Positions 49,390 through 63,375 of a stretch of 64,000 bases of DNA are shown here, piece after piece. The stretch is from Dromaius novaehollandiae (Eukaryota > Chordata > Aves > Casuariiformes > Dromaiidae). A model generated the notes under the pieces. The model was given only the letters and a program-made list of their open reading frames with translations, made no database searches and was not told the origin of the DNA. Location: positions 14,389,619 through 14,453,618 of the forward strand of contig NC_088105.1 in the NCBI RefSeq assembly GCF_036370855.1. The letters run 5' to 3'. The translations under genes and the position numbers were made by a program. Each line of letters begins with the position of its first letter. Position 1 is the first letter of the stretch.

Positions 49390-50083
49390 AATCGGCCAGT
49401 AAGTCTAACCTGCATCTTTCGACACTAACTGTAGCTCGCAAATGGAGTGCGTGTCCAACCTTGACTTAGTCTTGTAAATTGTATCACGAGATTAAAGAAA
49501 AATTAGACTCTGGTAAATCCTGAGGTAGTTTTTATAGCAAAGTAAATACAAGGACAAACCTAGTTACTGTTTATTAACTCTGTATGTCCTAACCAGATGT
49601 TTTATGTCTCTCAATCAAAAGTAAAAATATACCTTAAGATACAAACACCGCCAATATTTTCAAAGTCCATTGAGGAAGCTGGACAAAAAGAGATTAAACT
49701 GTTATGGGGGAGGGGGGAAACCTTTGCCTCCCATTTCTATATAGAAGTCAAAGAAATGAGATTTTCAAGTTTAAAAATCAATTACTGAACTCTTTATCCT
49801 CAAAGATAAACAACATGAAAGCATACATTAGGACTGGATTAATTAATTAGTACTTCAGGCAAAGCAGACTATTTTAGTAGCTTGTAATTGTGAAATAATC
49901 TTTGCATCTATAAGTATCAATCAATTTTCCACTTTTCTTCAAGTTAGTTCTACAATGAACTTGTGAAAATTGATATATTTTGCTTGATCATTTTGGAAAA
50001 AAATAACCCAGACAAAGAATTTCAAGAATAATAAAGGATAAAGAAAAGTTTAGGTAAAAACGAAGAACAGGAACATGGCATGC

Positions 50084-50115
50084 TTTTTTTTTTTTTTTTC
50101 CAAAAAAAAAAAAAA
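50084..50115. repeat. T16-CC-A14 inverted homopolymer
   Basis: Sixteen T, two C, fourteen A: a perfect foldback with a 2-base centre. Such sites are prone to hairpin extrusion, slippage and assembly error. Confidence 0.85.
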
Positions 50116-50502
50116 CCTTCAATAATTCAGCACATGGTTTAGAGGAAAGAAATGGTGACCCTAAACACAGAGCTCTTGGCAAGTTGGTAAATACGCAAAA
50201 GAACAGTAAAGCATGAAAATTTATAAATAACAGACAAAGAACAATATGGACTAAAGCCCAGTCTAAATTAAACATCTCATTTTTAACTCAACACTCTTAG
50301 AAATGTTCTGAACTTAGTTTTACTTAAAGCGTGAAAGAAACATTGTAGGTATTTCTTATCTACTGCAGTTACACACTAGGAGCTCATAGATAAAAACTGT
50401 CAGAAATACAGCAAGTAGTTACCCAAAGGCAGTGACTGATCAAGCGCATAAGTTATATATGCAGACTTAAGCCTTACTACATGCCTACACAAATTATTTA
50501 TG

Positions 50503-50550
50503 CGAGAAATCTTTGACTTCAGTAGGACTCTTCATATCCACATAAATATT
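50503..50550 (-). repeat. Possible relic of an old sauropsid repeat
   Basis: The phrase TTTGACTTCAGTAGGACTCTT resembles a common ancient repeat wording of bird and reptile genomes. Short and diverged. Confidence 0.25.
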
Positions 50551-53500
50551 TTCAGAACAGGGATGAGGCAAATGCTGGGAAACAAATCCTCTTCCACTAA
50601 GAAGAGACAGTTGCCAATAGGTTGTGACAAAATCTAGGAAAGTTGTGATGTTCTTGGGTTAGCCCCACTGTTAATCGCAACATTTCACAACACAGAGGAT
50701 AACCAACAATGTTCTCAAGTGGGTATTTGAGACCTAAGTCCAAAACTAATTAAAACATATAAAACCACAGCCAATTAAAATGGCTCATCTTTAAAAATCG
50801 TAAGGCCACACCAGCTTTTCTCAGCAGTGGAATGGCTGATGCATCTGACATACTGTCTTATTTGCCTATTAAATATTTTTATTTTCTCCAGGGAAGAAGT
50901 ATACTCCATTTGAAAGTGTGATTTCAACATAAAGGATTTTATACAGGCAAACAAAGTTTCCATGTCAGAACAGAGATCAGGACTTTAGCTGAGTCACAGT
51001 AAATATTACTACCTTTAGATCTAGGCTTTTGCCATACAGCAAGGAACTATATTTGCTGAGATATGAGGACAGTAAATTCAGGCTGCCTAAAATAGAAGTT
51101 GAAAGCATACAATGCACCAATGCGTCAGCTCTAAGAACAGTCATTAAGATTTTACAGCAGATAGGACCTATGAACTTTAACTCCTACTTTATTTGCTGTA
51201 CATTGTGTTGTGTATGCAATAAACCATGTGGTAGAGAGTTTGTTTCACTGCAGAGCTAAATTCAATAAATTCTATCATCAACAGCAGGGATACATGAATG
51301 GTTTTGCCTATCTCTGTGTATCTCCAGTTGCTAGCTACAGTATGGACATAGATGGAAAAGAAAATTAGATAACCCAGCATTACACAGCAGAAAAGCAGAC
51401 ATCCAGAACAGTTCAAAAGCTTCTGATGAAAAATAATGATGACTGAGACGTTAACGTTAATGGCAATTGGTGCACGAGCTGTAAGAGTAAGGAACAATTC
51501 CTCTTTGCTTACAGCACACACAAACAGGGTTCTTAACGTTTCTTGCTCTCCCGATGCACAACCAAAACGTATTTTCAAGCGCTGCTCCCATCTGCATTAC
51601 GAACTCCCCCAAATCCCCTACATTTCTGGTGACAAAAGTCCAAGGACATTTCTTTTATGACACTAACTTGCCTGTCTTTATTGTGTATCAAGGTTGGACT
51701 TTGTGGAAAGAACCACAGCAAACTTCGGATGCAATTATCCTGATGCAAATACTGCATGAATACTACTACAAAAACACAGCTCAATCTAACATGAAAAACA
51801 AGTAGCTCTCGCATTGTATAAATTTACTTCTGGAGTCCCTTTCGCTTTGGCAGACGCTGCCAAACAGTTCTCTGTGTGATCAAAAAGGCCACTCGTCTTG
51901 TTTTTCCAGCCCGAGTGCTCTTTGTGAGTATTGAGCTCCATTTTTCAGCCCTGTTCTCAGAGTTTTCCATAAACGCTTCAAGGAGCTTCAGTTCCAGAGT
52001 CATCGTGTATACAAGCCCTGCTAACTCTTCCTTAAGGCAGGAGACCATCCAACTTGTGCGGTGCGCTCTGCCATATCAGTTACACCTGGCTTCCTTTTGG
52101 GTGGTCAGAACTATTACCATTTTTGGTATCCTGAGCCTATGATGAGCTCTAGGCACACTTGGTCAGAGCTCTGTTAAGTAAGCCAAACAATACCGTTAAT
52201 AGGGTTTTGTGGCTTCAAACTGTTAACAGATGGCACAGCGTGCAGCTTTAAGTGATTCATGAAATACAAAAGGGATAACAATCTACTGAGTGTCTCATCC
52301 CACTTCAAAGCACCAAACCAGAACTCCAGCTACACAGCATTTGGATATTGCTGCATCATTTCCAGGGAAAACAAAACAAAACAAGTTTCTTCCCTCCTTC
52401 CCTCACACAAACACTACTGGGGCCAGGCTTCCAAAACCAGAGAGACTGCAGCACCCGATTTGGATAAATCAAAAAAATATTTGTAAAAATGGTCAACCAA
52501 CCATTCTGTTCCAGCTTTGACTTCTGTATTTCTATCCCATTATATTTGAAAAAAATTTTTAGCTGTAGTTTCATAATACAAAACAACACTGGCAATTCAT
52601 ATCCCATTTGGTAACTGAAAAGCACACGAGAAAAACATGGAATTAGATTTTCCACAATATTAAAGGGGTTTGAGCATGTAAAGGAGATGCACAGTATATC
52701 TACATAACATACTATTGCCATTATATTATTAGGAGTTTGATTTGAATGTTTTGTTCTCAGGATCCTTTCTCTATGACAGCTGTTGAGGATTGTTTTCATA
52801 TTTAGGATATGCTGCTACATCTTGGGATTGCTGGCTCAGTAGAGGGCGGAAGCTAGAAAAAGCAGTATCTGCAGTACAATGCAAGTATCTCAAAGCATCT
52901 CTAGAGTCACTTAATCTAACTGAACTGACCAGTGACTGAAGCAAAAGTACTATGGCACCAAGTGAAGCAAGACGACACTAAGACTGAAGCCTGGGAAGAT
53001 ACTAAGCTCCAGAGAGTCAATACAAGTTGGAGATCGCTAGCTAAAAACAGCTAACAGCAGTAGGAATCAAAATATTAAGAAACAGAGGATATTAAGAGTC
53101 AGCTGAAGCTCGCAGAGGCTCTTTTCTGAACGACGCATTAAGTGCAAGATATTCGGGAATCCTCAGAACTTCAAGCCTGCCATTAAAACCGAAAAAAAAG
53201 GGGGAGGAGGAAAGGGAATTTTTTTTTAGACATGGAATATGGAGACTACATTTTCCATCTTCATTTGTCATGTTTGTCCACATTGGTTGTGCGACATCAA
53301 AGGCAAGCCAAATCTATTAATTTAAGTATATGTAATAAAATTAATTCCAAGTAAAAATATAAAACATCCTTCTTAGGTAAGTTGAAGCTTAAAGCAGAGA
53401 CTAAAATTCTACATTTAAACTTTGTTCCCTTGACTTTTTTCTCCTTAGTTGTAAGATTTAATTCTCAGATAACTTTGGTTATGAGATTTGCCACGAGCAT

Positions 53501-56500
53501 AACAGTAGTTTCTTACCTAAAATGCTTCCTACAACCATACAAGCATAACGATTCTGAGGCATAAGAATAGCTTTTGTCACACTGCAAAATAAATGAAATT
53601 CTGCTCCCTTTCATTGAGGCTTTCTTTTCAATTGGCCTCACTTATTTACTTTAGTACTTCCCATTGTTTTAATTGATCAAACTTGGGGATGACATTGTCT
53701 AAGTATTCAACATTCATTCTGATCAGTAATTTATAACATAATACTTACAAGAGCTTTCATAATGATTAGTATACCTTCAGTTAAGCAACGACTGAACAGA
53801 TTCCCTACAGAACCAAAACTCCTAGTTATTTTCATTGTGTATCTCTGTGCATTTTGCAGTGGGAGAAAGACCATTTTACGTCTAATCAGTGATGTATTAA
53901 GAGTCACCAGAAGTGAATCAAATTCAGTGGAAAGTGAATCACATACTATAGTGTTATCCATTGCTACTTCCTCAGGCAAAATTTCTTGTTGCTGATGGAA
54001 TTCACTGATGTTTTTATGGTCCTGTCCGACTCTTACACGTTTCAAGCATACTAAGAGGTTTGGTTCTTTCATAACCTAACATCATAAACTTAATAGAAAC
54101 CACTGCAACAAGCGCTAACAGAATTAACTTTTTTAGAAACAAACTGTAAATCATTCATGTAACAGCATGCTTCAGACCAGAAGCTGTTTTACGTAAAACT
54201 AAAGAATGAATTTCTAAGAGTCAGAGCAAAAGGCCATGTTCAATGTTTGCTAGACTAAAACCCATTTCATAAGATGTTCAGTGTTGCAGAAAAAATGCAA
54301 AGTAAAGTACTAAGAAGAGGTTGTATATATTCAGAAGTTACTGTAAGAGACAGTATAGCAAAACAAGTGTATGGGTCTAACCACATCTAAAAGGCATATG
54401 CAGGACACTTGTCTTCTATAGAAAAGATTAATGAGTACCATAGGGATTAGCATTTGTAAACATTACTTCAGATCGGTCAAGTTTATTGCGTAGATCTTTC
54501 ATTTACTTTCTGCAAAAAAGCCTGTCTAAATCAAATGTTTGCTTCAAAACTATTTCAGGAAATTCAGACACCAGATCTCATATAAATATACATGCACATA
54601 TGAAAAGCCTGCACAGTCATTCAGAAGCGCTGTGTATGGAACGGAAAGCTCATCCTAGCAGCCCTAAAGATGAACAACCCTCCTTTCCCCCAGAGCAGCC
54701 TGCATCGAAAGACTTCACTAGCAATTTTGCAGTCCAATTGTCATGTAATTACTGCTGATTTCCTTATCATGGAGGAAAGTATTTCATCCAATTTTCTTCC
54801 CTTCTTCTGCAAAAAGAAAAAATAAACAGACAACCCACAATTTCTACACTGATTCTCTCTTAGGCTTTCCCATTATTATTCCCTATTTGTTTTTTTTCCA
54901 TCTTAGTTCCAATCTCCCATCATCTCCCTTGCCAGAACTAAGAAACACTATACAACTTTGACTTTCGTCCCCTTTTTCCAAGGCGATGTCTGAGGCAGAG
55001 AGAATGAGAGAGAAACACTTTGCAAATTTCTTTGGCCGAGATACCAGGTTATGAAGCTGGAAATTGTGAGATCTAGCAGGACTACTGCACAGCCTGGTAT
55101 ACACTTCAAGTCCATCATACAGGCATTTGGTGCACCAGCCTTTTCTACAGTGGAGAGGGAGTTTGAACAGGAATAATTCCACTTCCAAGAAATAGGAAAA
55201 CTTCTGTTTTCATATGAGAGCAACTGAGTTACTATACTGATCACTGCATGCACATGCATACACATGTACGCTCACTCATGTTCTTACGACTAATTAGTGA
55301 CTTCATGCTTCAAGGCATAAAAACAGAACTTCAAAAAGGCATTGTTTATGTAAAACACTAACAGAATCCAAACTGTCTTAATGGGGATTACTGTAAGTCT
55401 TTAGTTATTTAAAATGAGTTATTGAACAGTATGCATTATTAGCCCATAGAACATTTCAAGATCTTACCAGTAGATACTTGACCCTTAAAGGTGGGAAGTG
55501 GGAGAGACTTTCTTTACAGTAATGAAAATTTTCAAGTGTTTCACAATAACCTTATGCATCACTACCTGTTCTCTGAAGAATACCACCAAAAAGGACTAAC
55601 CTTAGCTCAGTAAGGCCACATATGGAAAGCGTCCTCCTTCTGACTTGTGAATACGCAGAAAACCTGGACTAGTAACTCAGTATATTCCACCGGGGGGTTG
55701 TTTGCTTTTATAGCCTTGTTAAACTGCTTGGATGAAATGCCACAGAAGGAGTTGCACAGAACTACTTCTTCTTAATGTGTTTCCACGGCACACATAACAC
55801 TGCACAGAGACATAGAGATTACTTCTGGACAATGAGTCTCAGGTATCTCAGATAGCACAGTTTTGTGGTCCTTTGTCCTCCATTTCTCAGCAGTGTGAAA
55901 CCTCCCTCCAGATAAGGTTTTCCCCCATCATCTGCCAGGGACACAAAAGTTCTCATCAGTGTGTAGACAAAATTAAGTAATGATCTCTACGAGTTCCTGT
56001 CAAATGGGATAGTAATTCCTGTCAACATTTAATTGCTTCTAATAAGTCTTTCTTCTCCATAGTCAAGCAGGTAAGGCACTGAGACAGAAAGATTAAAAAA
56101 GTAAATCTCTCTCTCTCTTTTTACCAGACAATTAGAGACAGATATACATGCAAAAATTCAAAGGATGGGAAAATTGATACACCTTCTTATGCTGGTAACT
56201 TTCAGTGGTATAAATACTTTCTAAACTGAGGAAACAGTAGTATGGAGGAAGACAGGAGTCACTTAACCTGCAGCATATACAGACACTTCTTCCCGCCCTG
56301 CAACTTCAAGTTAAAAGATGAACATAAATGCTTTAGTCATCACCAGGACTATAACTACTCATGTTTCCCTTTTCCCTCTATCACTAAAATGCTGCCAGGA
56401 TTAAAGCCACATTCGGTTTGGCTATTTATACCTTTCTGATATGACTCACAGCCATATATAACTCCTAAAAACATATACTTGACACTTCATCTAGACAGCA

Positions 56501-57065
56501 AATCCCTGCTTCCATATTATGTAAGTGAGGACATGTAGCTGGACGTCAGGATGACATTTAAGAGCTGGAAGAGGGGAAAAATAAATGAAAGAGGCTGCAG
56601 AAATGTCACTTTTAAATTTCTTTTTCCCTTAAAACCAAATTGCGTTCCCAGCAGCGATTTAAAAATTTCTAGTTATGTTTAAATTGCCTCCTAGTGCTAA
56701 CAACTGAAACAGGGAAGCGACAAGTATTTCATACTTAGATTTTAAATTAACTATTGAGCATGAAGTTTCCTGAAATGCCCTGCAGATATCCAAGGGACTG
56801 AGAAATGACCAATGGATTACCAAAAAAATAAGAAATGGAATGAGAAAGAAGCAGTACAAGAAAAAGCTCATAATATTCTCTTCTGCTCTTGGAAAATATT
56901 TTTTCTATCAAAAAACAAAATCACATAAACCATAATGCTATTTTATTTAGTGAAATTAAACCATCAGAAGGTTACTTTAAATAGTATCAGTGGAATAATG
57001 CATGCATGTTGCATTTCCTCTAGGCTAACTCTTTGCTTTTCCATTAAGAGCAAAAGCACAATAGC

Positions 57066-57092
57066 ATAATAATAATAATAATAATAATAATA
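57066..57092 (+). repeat. (ATA)n microsatellite
   Basis: Nine uninterrupted ATA units. Confidence 0.9.
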
Positions 57093-60000
57093 GCAGCTTA
57101 ATAAACTTGACAGGAACACAGAACCACAAACTGTTTGGTCTTACCAAGTATAATACTGTCCATTAATGACAAGACAGGGAAATTGGATTTGTTAATATAA
57201 AAGCATCTCTGGGCATTTGCTGTGAAGAAGTGGTAATTCATCTACATACTTGTGCATACATTTGTAGAAAGTGTTTCTAATAAAAGGAACTACTAGATGT
57301 TAAAAAAAATTCTGATTTTTTTTTGAGAAATGTTTTGTGGGTGTTTTATGCCCTTTTTTGTTTAAAGTGGGATACAGCAGCTAATTTGCTACCAGACTGC
57401 CATCAATAACATTAGCTGAAATTAATAAAAATATTGGCTTAAACCCACACTTTATTTTTCATTCAGTGAACTGTAAATATCAGGTTCTGATAAAGTTGCA
57501 CAAGATTGCTTAGTTATCGTCAGAGATGTATCTCTGGCAATTAGCAATGTATAGTTAAAAAAAGTCAAATATTAACATAATCTTCAATTGGTGTAACTAA
57601 AGCATAAACAAACTGTACAAAATATGGAAAATACTTATCATAGCAAAACATTTTTCATCAGCAGACTTGGAAAGTTCCTTCAATATAATAAACCCTATTA
57701 GATCTTATTAGTAGAGGGAAGTGAGATTATCCAGATCAGACAAGAAGGCTCCACGGCAACACTGTTTTTTACAACACTTGTGACTAGAACACAAAACAGA
57801 GTAGCCTGCCTCAATTTCACAGGCCATTGAGAAAACATAGCCTTGTAATTGTACCTCTGTGGGAACAACTCTGCATTATCACCTTTCTCTGAATAAGAGT
57901 TATTTCTTGAACACAAAAGATTGAGAATGCTACCCAAACTTACTGTGAGCTTCTAGGTTGCTAGTTTTCATCTTAAGGGGATAAAAATACATAAAATAAA
58001 AAATATACTGCATATGGAGGACTGATTTAAATGTCCCTATTAGGTGTTTATGAAAGGAAAAAAAACAAACAGAAAAAGGAAAGAAGAAGAAAAGAAAGAC
58101 AGACAACCTTAGCATATAGGCATAACTATTTCCTCCACAGCTCATACCTGATCCCCTAAGGATGCACTTATACTTACATTTCATTTCATGATATTGCTCA
58201 GGGACCCCAGAGAAGATTCAGATTTCACAGTCCTGCATAGCTGCATCTCAGAAATGAATAAACTTTAACAAAAAGAAGCTTCACTACTAAGGCATTAAGT
58301 GATCTAGCCCATACTTCCTCAACAATGTAATTTTGATGTAATTTAAATCTTTTTTTCCCCTCTTTTTCATACAAATCACTTTTGCTCCTCCTCTACAAAA
58401 CCTAATACCCATCACATACTTTCACAATTAATAAAATCTTTTATCACTACATTTATTCATTTTTTCTGAACACTCTGCAAGTCGTTACATAGGTACAACC
58501 TTTTACAGTAGCAAATCACATTAAAATGCCTTTGCAGCAACACTAGCAACTATTTGCACATTCTTTCCCAAAGGTATTTGGTGAACACAGATGATAAACT
58601 TGACACTTCTTTACTGAACAGCTTCCATATTACTTCTGCTTTTGAGGATGAAAACAAATCAAAGAGAAAAAAAATAAGTGAAGATGATCAAGGTTCCAAC
58701 AAGTATTCTTTGCTGGGCACATTTATTTTACTCTAGAAGTTTGATGCTGCTTAGCCATTCTAGTTGGCCCCACTAATTTTGAAGGGACTCTTTCATATAT
58801 AAGATTCAAAACCAGTCTGACAATGCATGCTGCAGCATGAACTCTAGTTCTTCCAAAGACATCCTCACCTCCCAGCATATGGGACCTACTCAGGCTGATT
58901 AAGCAAGCACCGCTTTCCTTGAGAAGTGGGAGGAAGAGTTTCAGCTGTCTCTAGTATTTCTTCCAACTCTGGAAGACAACGCAAACACTACATGTTTAAT
59001 GTTCAGCAAAGGCCAGAATGTTCCTTATATATCCTGCCTTATAAATCTTTTAAGGCTGGATGCTATAAATGCCATGTAAAACATGCTTTAACATACGAAG
59101 AGGCTGACCAGCTACTTACTTACCAATAGAAATATGCAACACAACTTGGTTTAAGATGAAATGTTGCTACAGAAAGGTTTAGCACCCACCTGTTTATGCA
59201 TGTACCCAACAAAGCTTTGGAAGGCCTACTTAAGGTCACCACAGGGGTAGCTGCAAGGTAACACAGTTTTCCAACTTTGCTTAATGATGACAAATGTAAC
59301 TATGACTAAAAGAATTTCGTTACTGGCTACAAGGAAAACATTTTCTTGAATTTATCACCACATTGTCAGTTGTACAGAACGTTTTACAGGAAAAGCAGTA
59401 CTGCAAAAAGCTCCTTTGTTTCCTGACAATCGCCTTTTTTACATAGTGCTACAAGACTGCCAGAAACAATAAAAATATTAAAAGAAAAGTACTTTAACAA
59501 TGCTTACAGATGAAAAATTACTTAAGTCAGTATCCTGCAGTTGAAATAAATACATGCTCTCTATTCACTCATTCTTTAGTATTTATTAGGCCCTCTGTTC
59601 TTCTTCTACTTTTACTCTCCATTTATATAATTCTCATAATCTCACTGCCTAAAGGTCAGATCTTTGGAATATAAACCATTATCACAACTAAAATAAAAGA
59701 AATTCAACAAAAGAAAACTTCTCGTAACTGTTTCTGATTCACTGTTAGGAATATTCCAACGCTATGGGTTTAACTAACTTACTAAGGCCAAAAAGACTTG
59801 CAAAGCTCAGGACTTTTATCCTTTACTGTCTGACAGTAAAATGCTGTATTTATCCTTTACATCATTAACTGAATGATATATGAACTTCAATATTACTCTG
59901 TAAGGCAGTAAGGTGCCACACATACAAATTGGATCTCAAGCAGACAGACAAAACCCTAAAAAGATGTGGAACAAAAGTATGCAAAAGGTAATGCAAAAAG

Positions 60001-60305
60001 TTGTGGGAGGAAAAGTAGTACAGCTTCCTGCAGAAGCAGTTTTGAAAAAAGAATAGACAGGCTTTATGATTATTAACTTAAAACATAGCTTAAAACTCAG
60101 ATTTTTTTTGTCAGTGAAAATATATATTCAAATATCATTAAATTTTTTTGAAATTTTCAAAGCTGTTTAAAATCAGTTTCAGAAAAAACACCAAAAACCA
60201 CATTCAAAAAAAAATTTTTGTACAAATAAGTGAATATACTACATCAAAATTTTTCCATTTTCAAGTCATATGGCTCACTTTTTTTTTTGTTCTCACTTTG
60301 TAATA

Positions 60306-60320
60306 TGGGGGGGGGGAGGG
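60306..60320 (+). repeat. G-rich run, possible G-quadruplex half
   Basis: An uninterrupted run of about nine G, then A, then five G. Long G runs can form quadruplexes and are error-prone in sequencing. Confidence 0.6.
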
Positions 60321-62528
60321 GGTCATTCTCCTCCCTAGCCTTCCACAGATAAAGAAAAACCTCTCTTTATCATCATCATGGACTTCAGTCATATTTAGTA
60401 ACTGTAAGAGATGAAAGTTATGTTGCCCAGTAGTGATTCTTCATTAACAACTGACCTGTGCACGTTAAATGATTTTCAGCATTCATTTTCTGGAGTGACC
60501 CAGTCTTTATTGATTACATTCAGATAAACTGCACAAAAGACTCCACATCCTGTATTTTCTACCTCTAGCACCACGAGAATAAATAAATCTGCTATTTGAA
60601 CAGCAGCTTCAGAAGCTGATACAGCAGTATGCTTATGTACAGATAGCATGATTATTTTCCCTGTAATAGCCATTTATTAAAAAGGATGTAATGCATTTTA
60701 AAGAAAATCCAGATAAGCTCATTTGAACTACTTAAACAGCCAGTAAAGAAGCATTTGTGTAGAAATTTTAAATGCTGCAATTCAAATGAAAGAGCTGCCC
60801 ATAACAGGTCGGTTTCACGAACAGATGTAGGCAAGTATAAACATCTATTCCAAACACATAAAAACACTAGCCTTGTATCTGTCTGCCAATTGTTATTTCT
60901 TAAAACTTCCCAATCTCCTTTAACACTGGAGGAGATTGCGTCACCAGTACCACAACCATCTGACCCAAACTTTCCTCCAATGCTTCATTTCTACTTAATT
61001 TAAACCCTTCTGGTGCAAGCCCCTTCTGACCGACTTTCTGAAGCAAGCGTGTAATGAGTCTACTGGTACGTCTTATTTCTTCCTTCTCTCTCTCTTAACC
61101 AGAAACAGACTACTATGTCCTTACATCTTTAACTGCTCAATTATTCATTCATAAAGCAAAACACCATTGAATATGCAAACATACTTATGGCATTGTATTC
61201 AAAAATTTTAGGGTAGCGTTTTCTGTTTTGTAAACAAAGGAGGCTAAAAAAGGATTATTACGTTTTCACACACTGAAGTTCTTAAAGCGTGAACATGACA
61301 TCACTGTAAAAGTGCCATCTATGTTTCATTAATTAGTCAGCTCAATACAGTTATTTTTAACATAAGTCACTGAACAGCTTAGGGAATGAGAGGTAGAAGA
61401 CAACATCCTAGATATCTTAGGACAACTGCATGCTTCTTAACTCCTCCAGGAAAGGCCACCAGGCTCCTATTACATGTATTTTCAAAGCGTGAAGTTGCTG
61501 GATTGTTATTTTCAGTACTTACTGTATTACCATTTAAATTACGGCTTTGGTTATTCACATAACTTTCATTAGCTGGTTTAAAAAATAAAACAAAACAAAA
61601 AAAACACAAACAACTAGCTAACAAACATTTTTTCTCCCCTGCCCCCAAAGGGTATCATTATACCACACTGATGGCTTCACTCACTTGAATCTAAACGGAG
61701 GAGACAAACAGGATTAAGACTAATCTAAACCTCAACTATTAATAAAGACAAGCATTCTGCACTACCTTTAACACTGGTAGACAGAACACAACGCAGCAAG
61801 ATCACACTGAAACTCTTCACTAAGATTTTATGTTAAACTTTAGTAAGTGGAATACACACTGCCCTCTTTTGGGCAACACCAAAAAAACAACCATATGGCA
61901 CAATTCTTTGCAGAAACCAAACTTACTGTTTATTCTCCATGTGGCCAAATTTCATTTTCAACAGCTACTCCGCACGTATGTTTATACCAGCAGAAAGCAC
62001 AGCTCTTGAAATAAGCCAGAATGGAAACCCTTCACTATTCCATATACAGCAAAAATACAAGCTCTTGAAACTAGAAGATGGAATAAGGCCCAAACATATT
62101 TTTGTTTTTTGGACATCTTTAACTTGGTAATTCCTCAGCTTCATGTACAGATTTACATCCATGCAACACTGTCCTCAAAGCAGGCAACATACACATACCA
62201 TCCTTAAAACCAAGGCACACACTATGAATATATATATTTTAAGTACTTGGTGAACGTGATGAAAATGGTCCAAAACTATCATTGGGGTTTCAGCCAGAAA
62301 AAAAGATTCTACAATACTATATAAAATACACTAGTTTTGATTTATTCTACCTCTGCATTAAACACACCAATTAAAAAAAAGAAAAAAAGAACAAACACTT
62401 TTCACTCAAATGTCGAACTAACAAATTTAATTAAAACTTGCTCTTGACCATGCCATTTCAAAGTCTGCTCTATTTTTCATTCCACAAATCCACAAAGTTA
62501 TAAATTATAAATTAGTAGGTTTGTTTCA

Positions 62529-62529
<1 letters not shown>

Positions 62530-62572
<43 letters not shown>
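62530..62572 (+). repeat. (CA)21 microsatellite
   Basis: An uninterrupted CA dinucleotide array of 43 bases, followed by CCAACCAACC. Likely polymorphic. Confidence 0.95.
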
Positions 62573-62573
<1 letters not shown>

Positions 62574-63174
62574 AACCAACCAAAAACACTCAAAATTGAC
62601 AGTTGCAGAACTACTTTTTTGGCTTCTTTAGCAAAATTCCTTTTCCTCTCTTATGTGCACAAGCACACACACAAAATGAGAACAGAATGAGTTCACTAGA
62701 CTTTAAGGGGACGTCTATTATGGAATAGCAATATTTAGTTGTAGAAAGTATCAAAATTCTTCAAGGATGCCATGGTACATAAGGAATCATCACAACACCA
62801 TTTAAAGACAAACTTTCTCAATGGGATGAAATGGAGCTGAGAGCATAGTTTACAGGGAAAGAATCTTTCCTCCAAACATCACTGCTGCAGTGAATTACTA
62901 GAGCAGGAAACTCATACACACAGCTGATGTTCTTATTCATAGCTAGCCATATCAATTTTGTACTAAACAGATGTGCATCTCTTGTGCTTTTCTAAAACAG
63001 ATCTTACCCTTCCAGCCACAGCAATGACTCAAATGGATCCTTTTGGAGGTAGAAGAGTACAGTTTCTGTTTTACTTCTTCAGCAAAATTTTATCCTGTTG
63101 ATACATATGCACACCAAATTATCGAGCAGCAATAGGTAACAGTTTATTTCATTCTGGAGTCCCTAAAAATTCTC

Positions 63175-63375
63175 TAAATATGGTATTATACTATACTTAT
63201 ATAATACATATAAATGAGATGCTATATATGCACAATACTATCCTTATATATATCTGTACCCATATAGGATACTTCTAATTTTATAAATATATATTTTCAT
63301 ATAGTACACTTAAAATTTATATATATTCATACACACACAAACACAATGCATATATATTATACATATGATACGATC
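63175..63375. repeat. TA-rich low-complexity block
   Basis: Two hundred bases dominated by TATA/ATAT words with short CACA interruptions. It is likely a decayed dinucleotide repeat; TATA matches inside it have no promoter value. Confidence 0.7.

Noticed and set aside
49515-49530. TGAGGTAGTTTTTATAG resembles the let-7 seed region
   Set aside because: The match covers only about nine bases and there is no hairpin partner around it.
60476-60520. AATAAA on the minus strand as the 3' end of a host gene
   Set aside because: Such words recur throughout this AT-rich flank and no coding exon lies upstream on that strand.
63175-63375. TATA-box cluster as a promoter
   Set aside because: The whole block is TA-rich low-complexity sequence, so TATA words are expected by composition.
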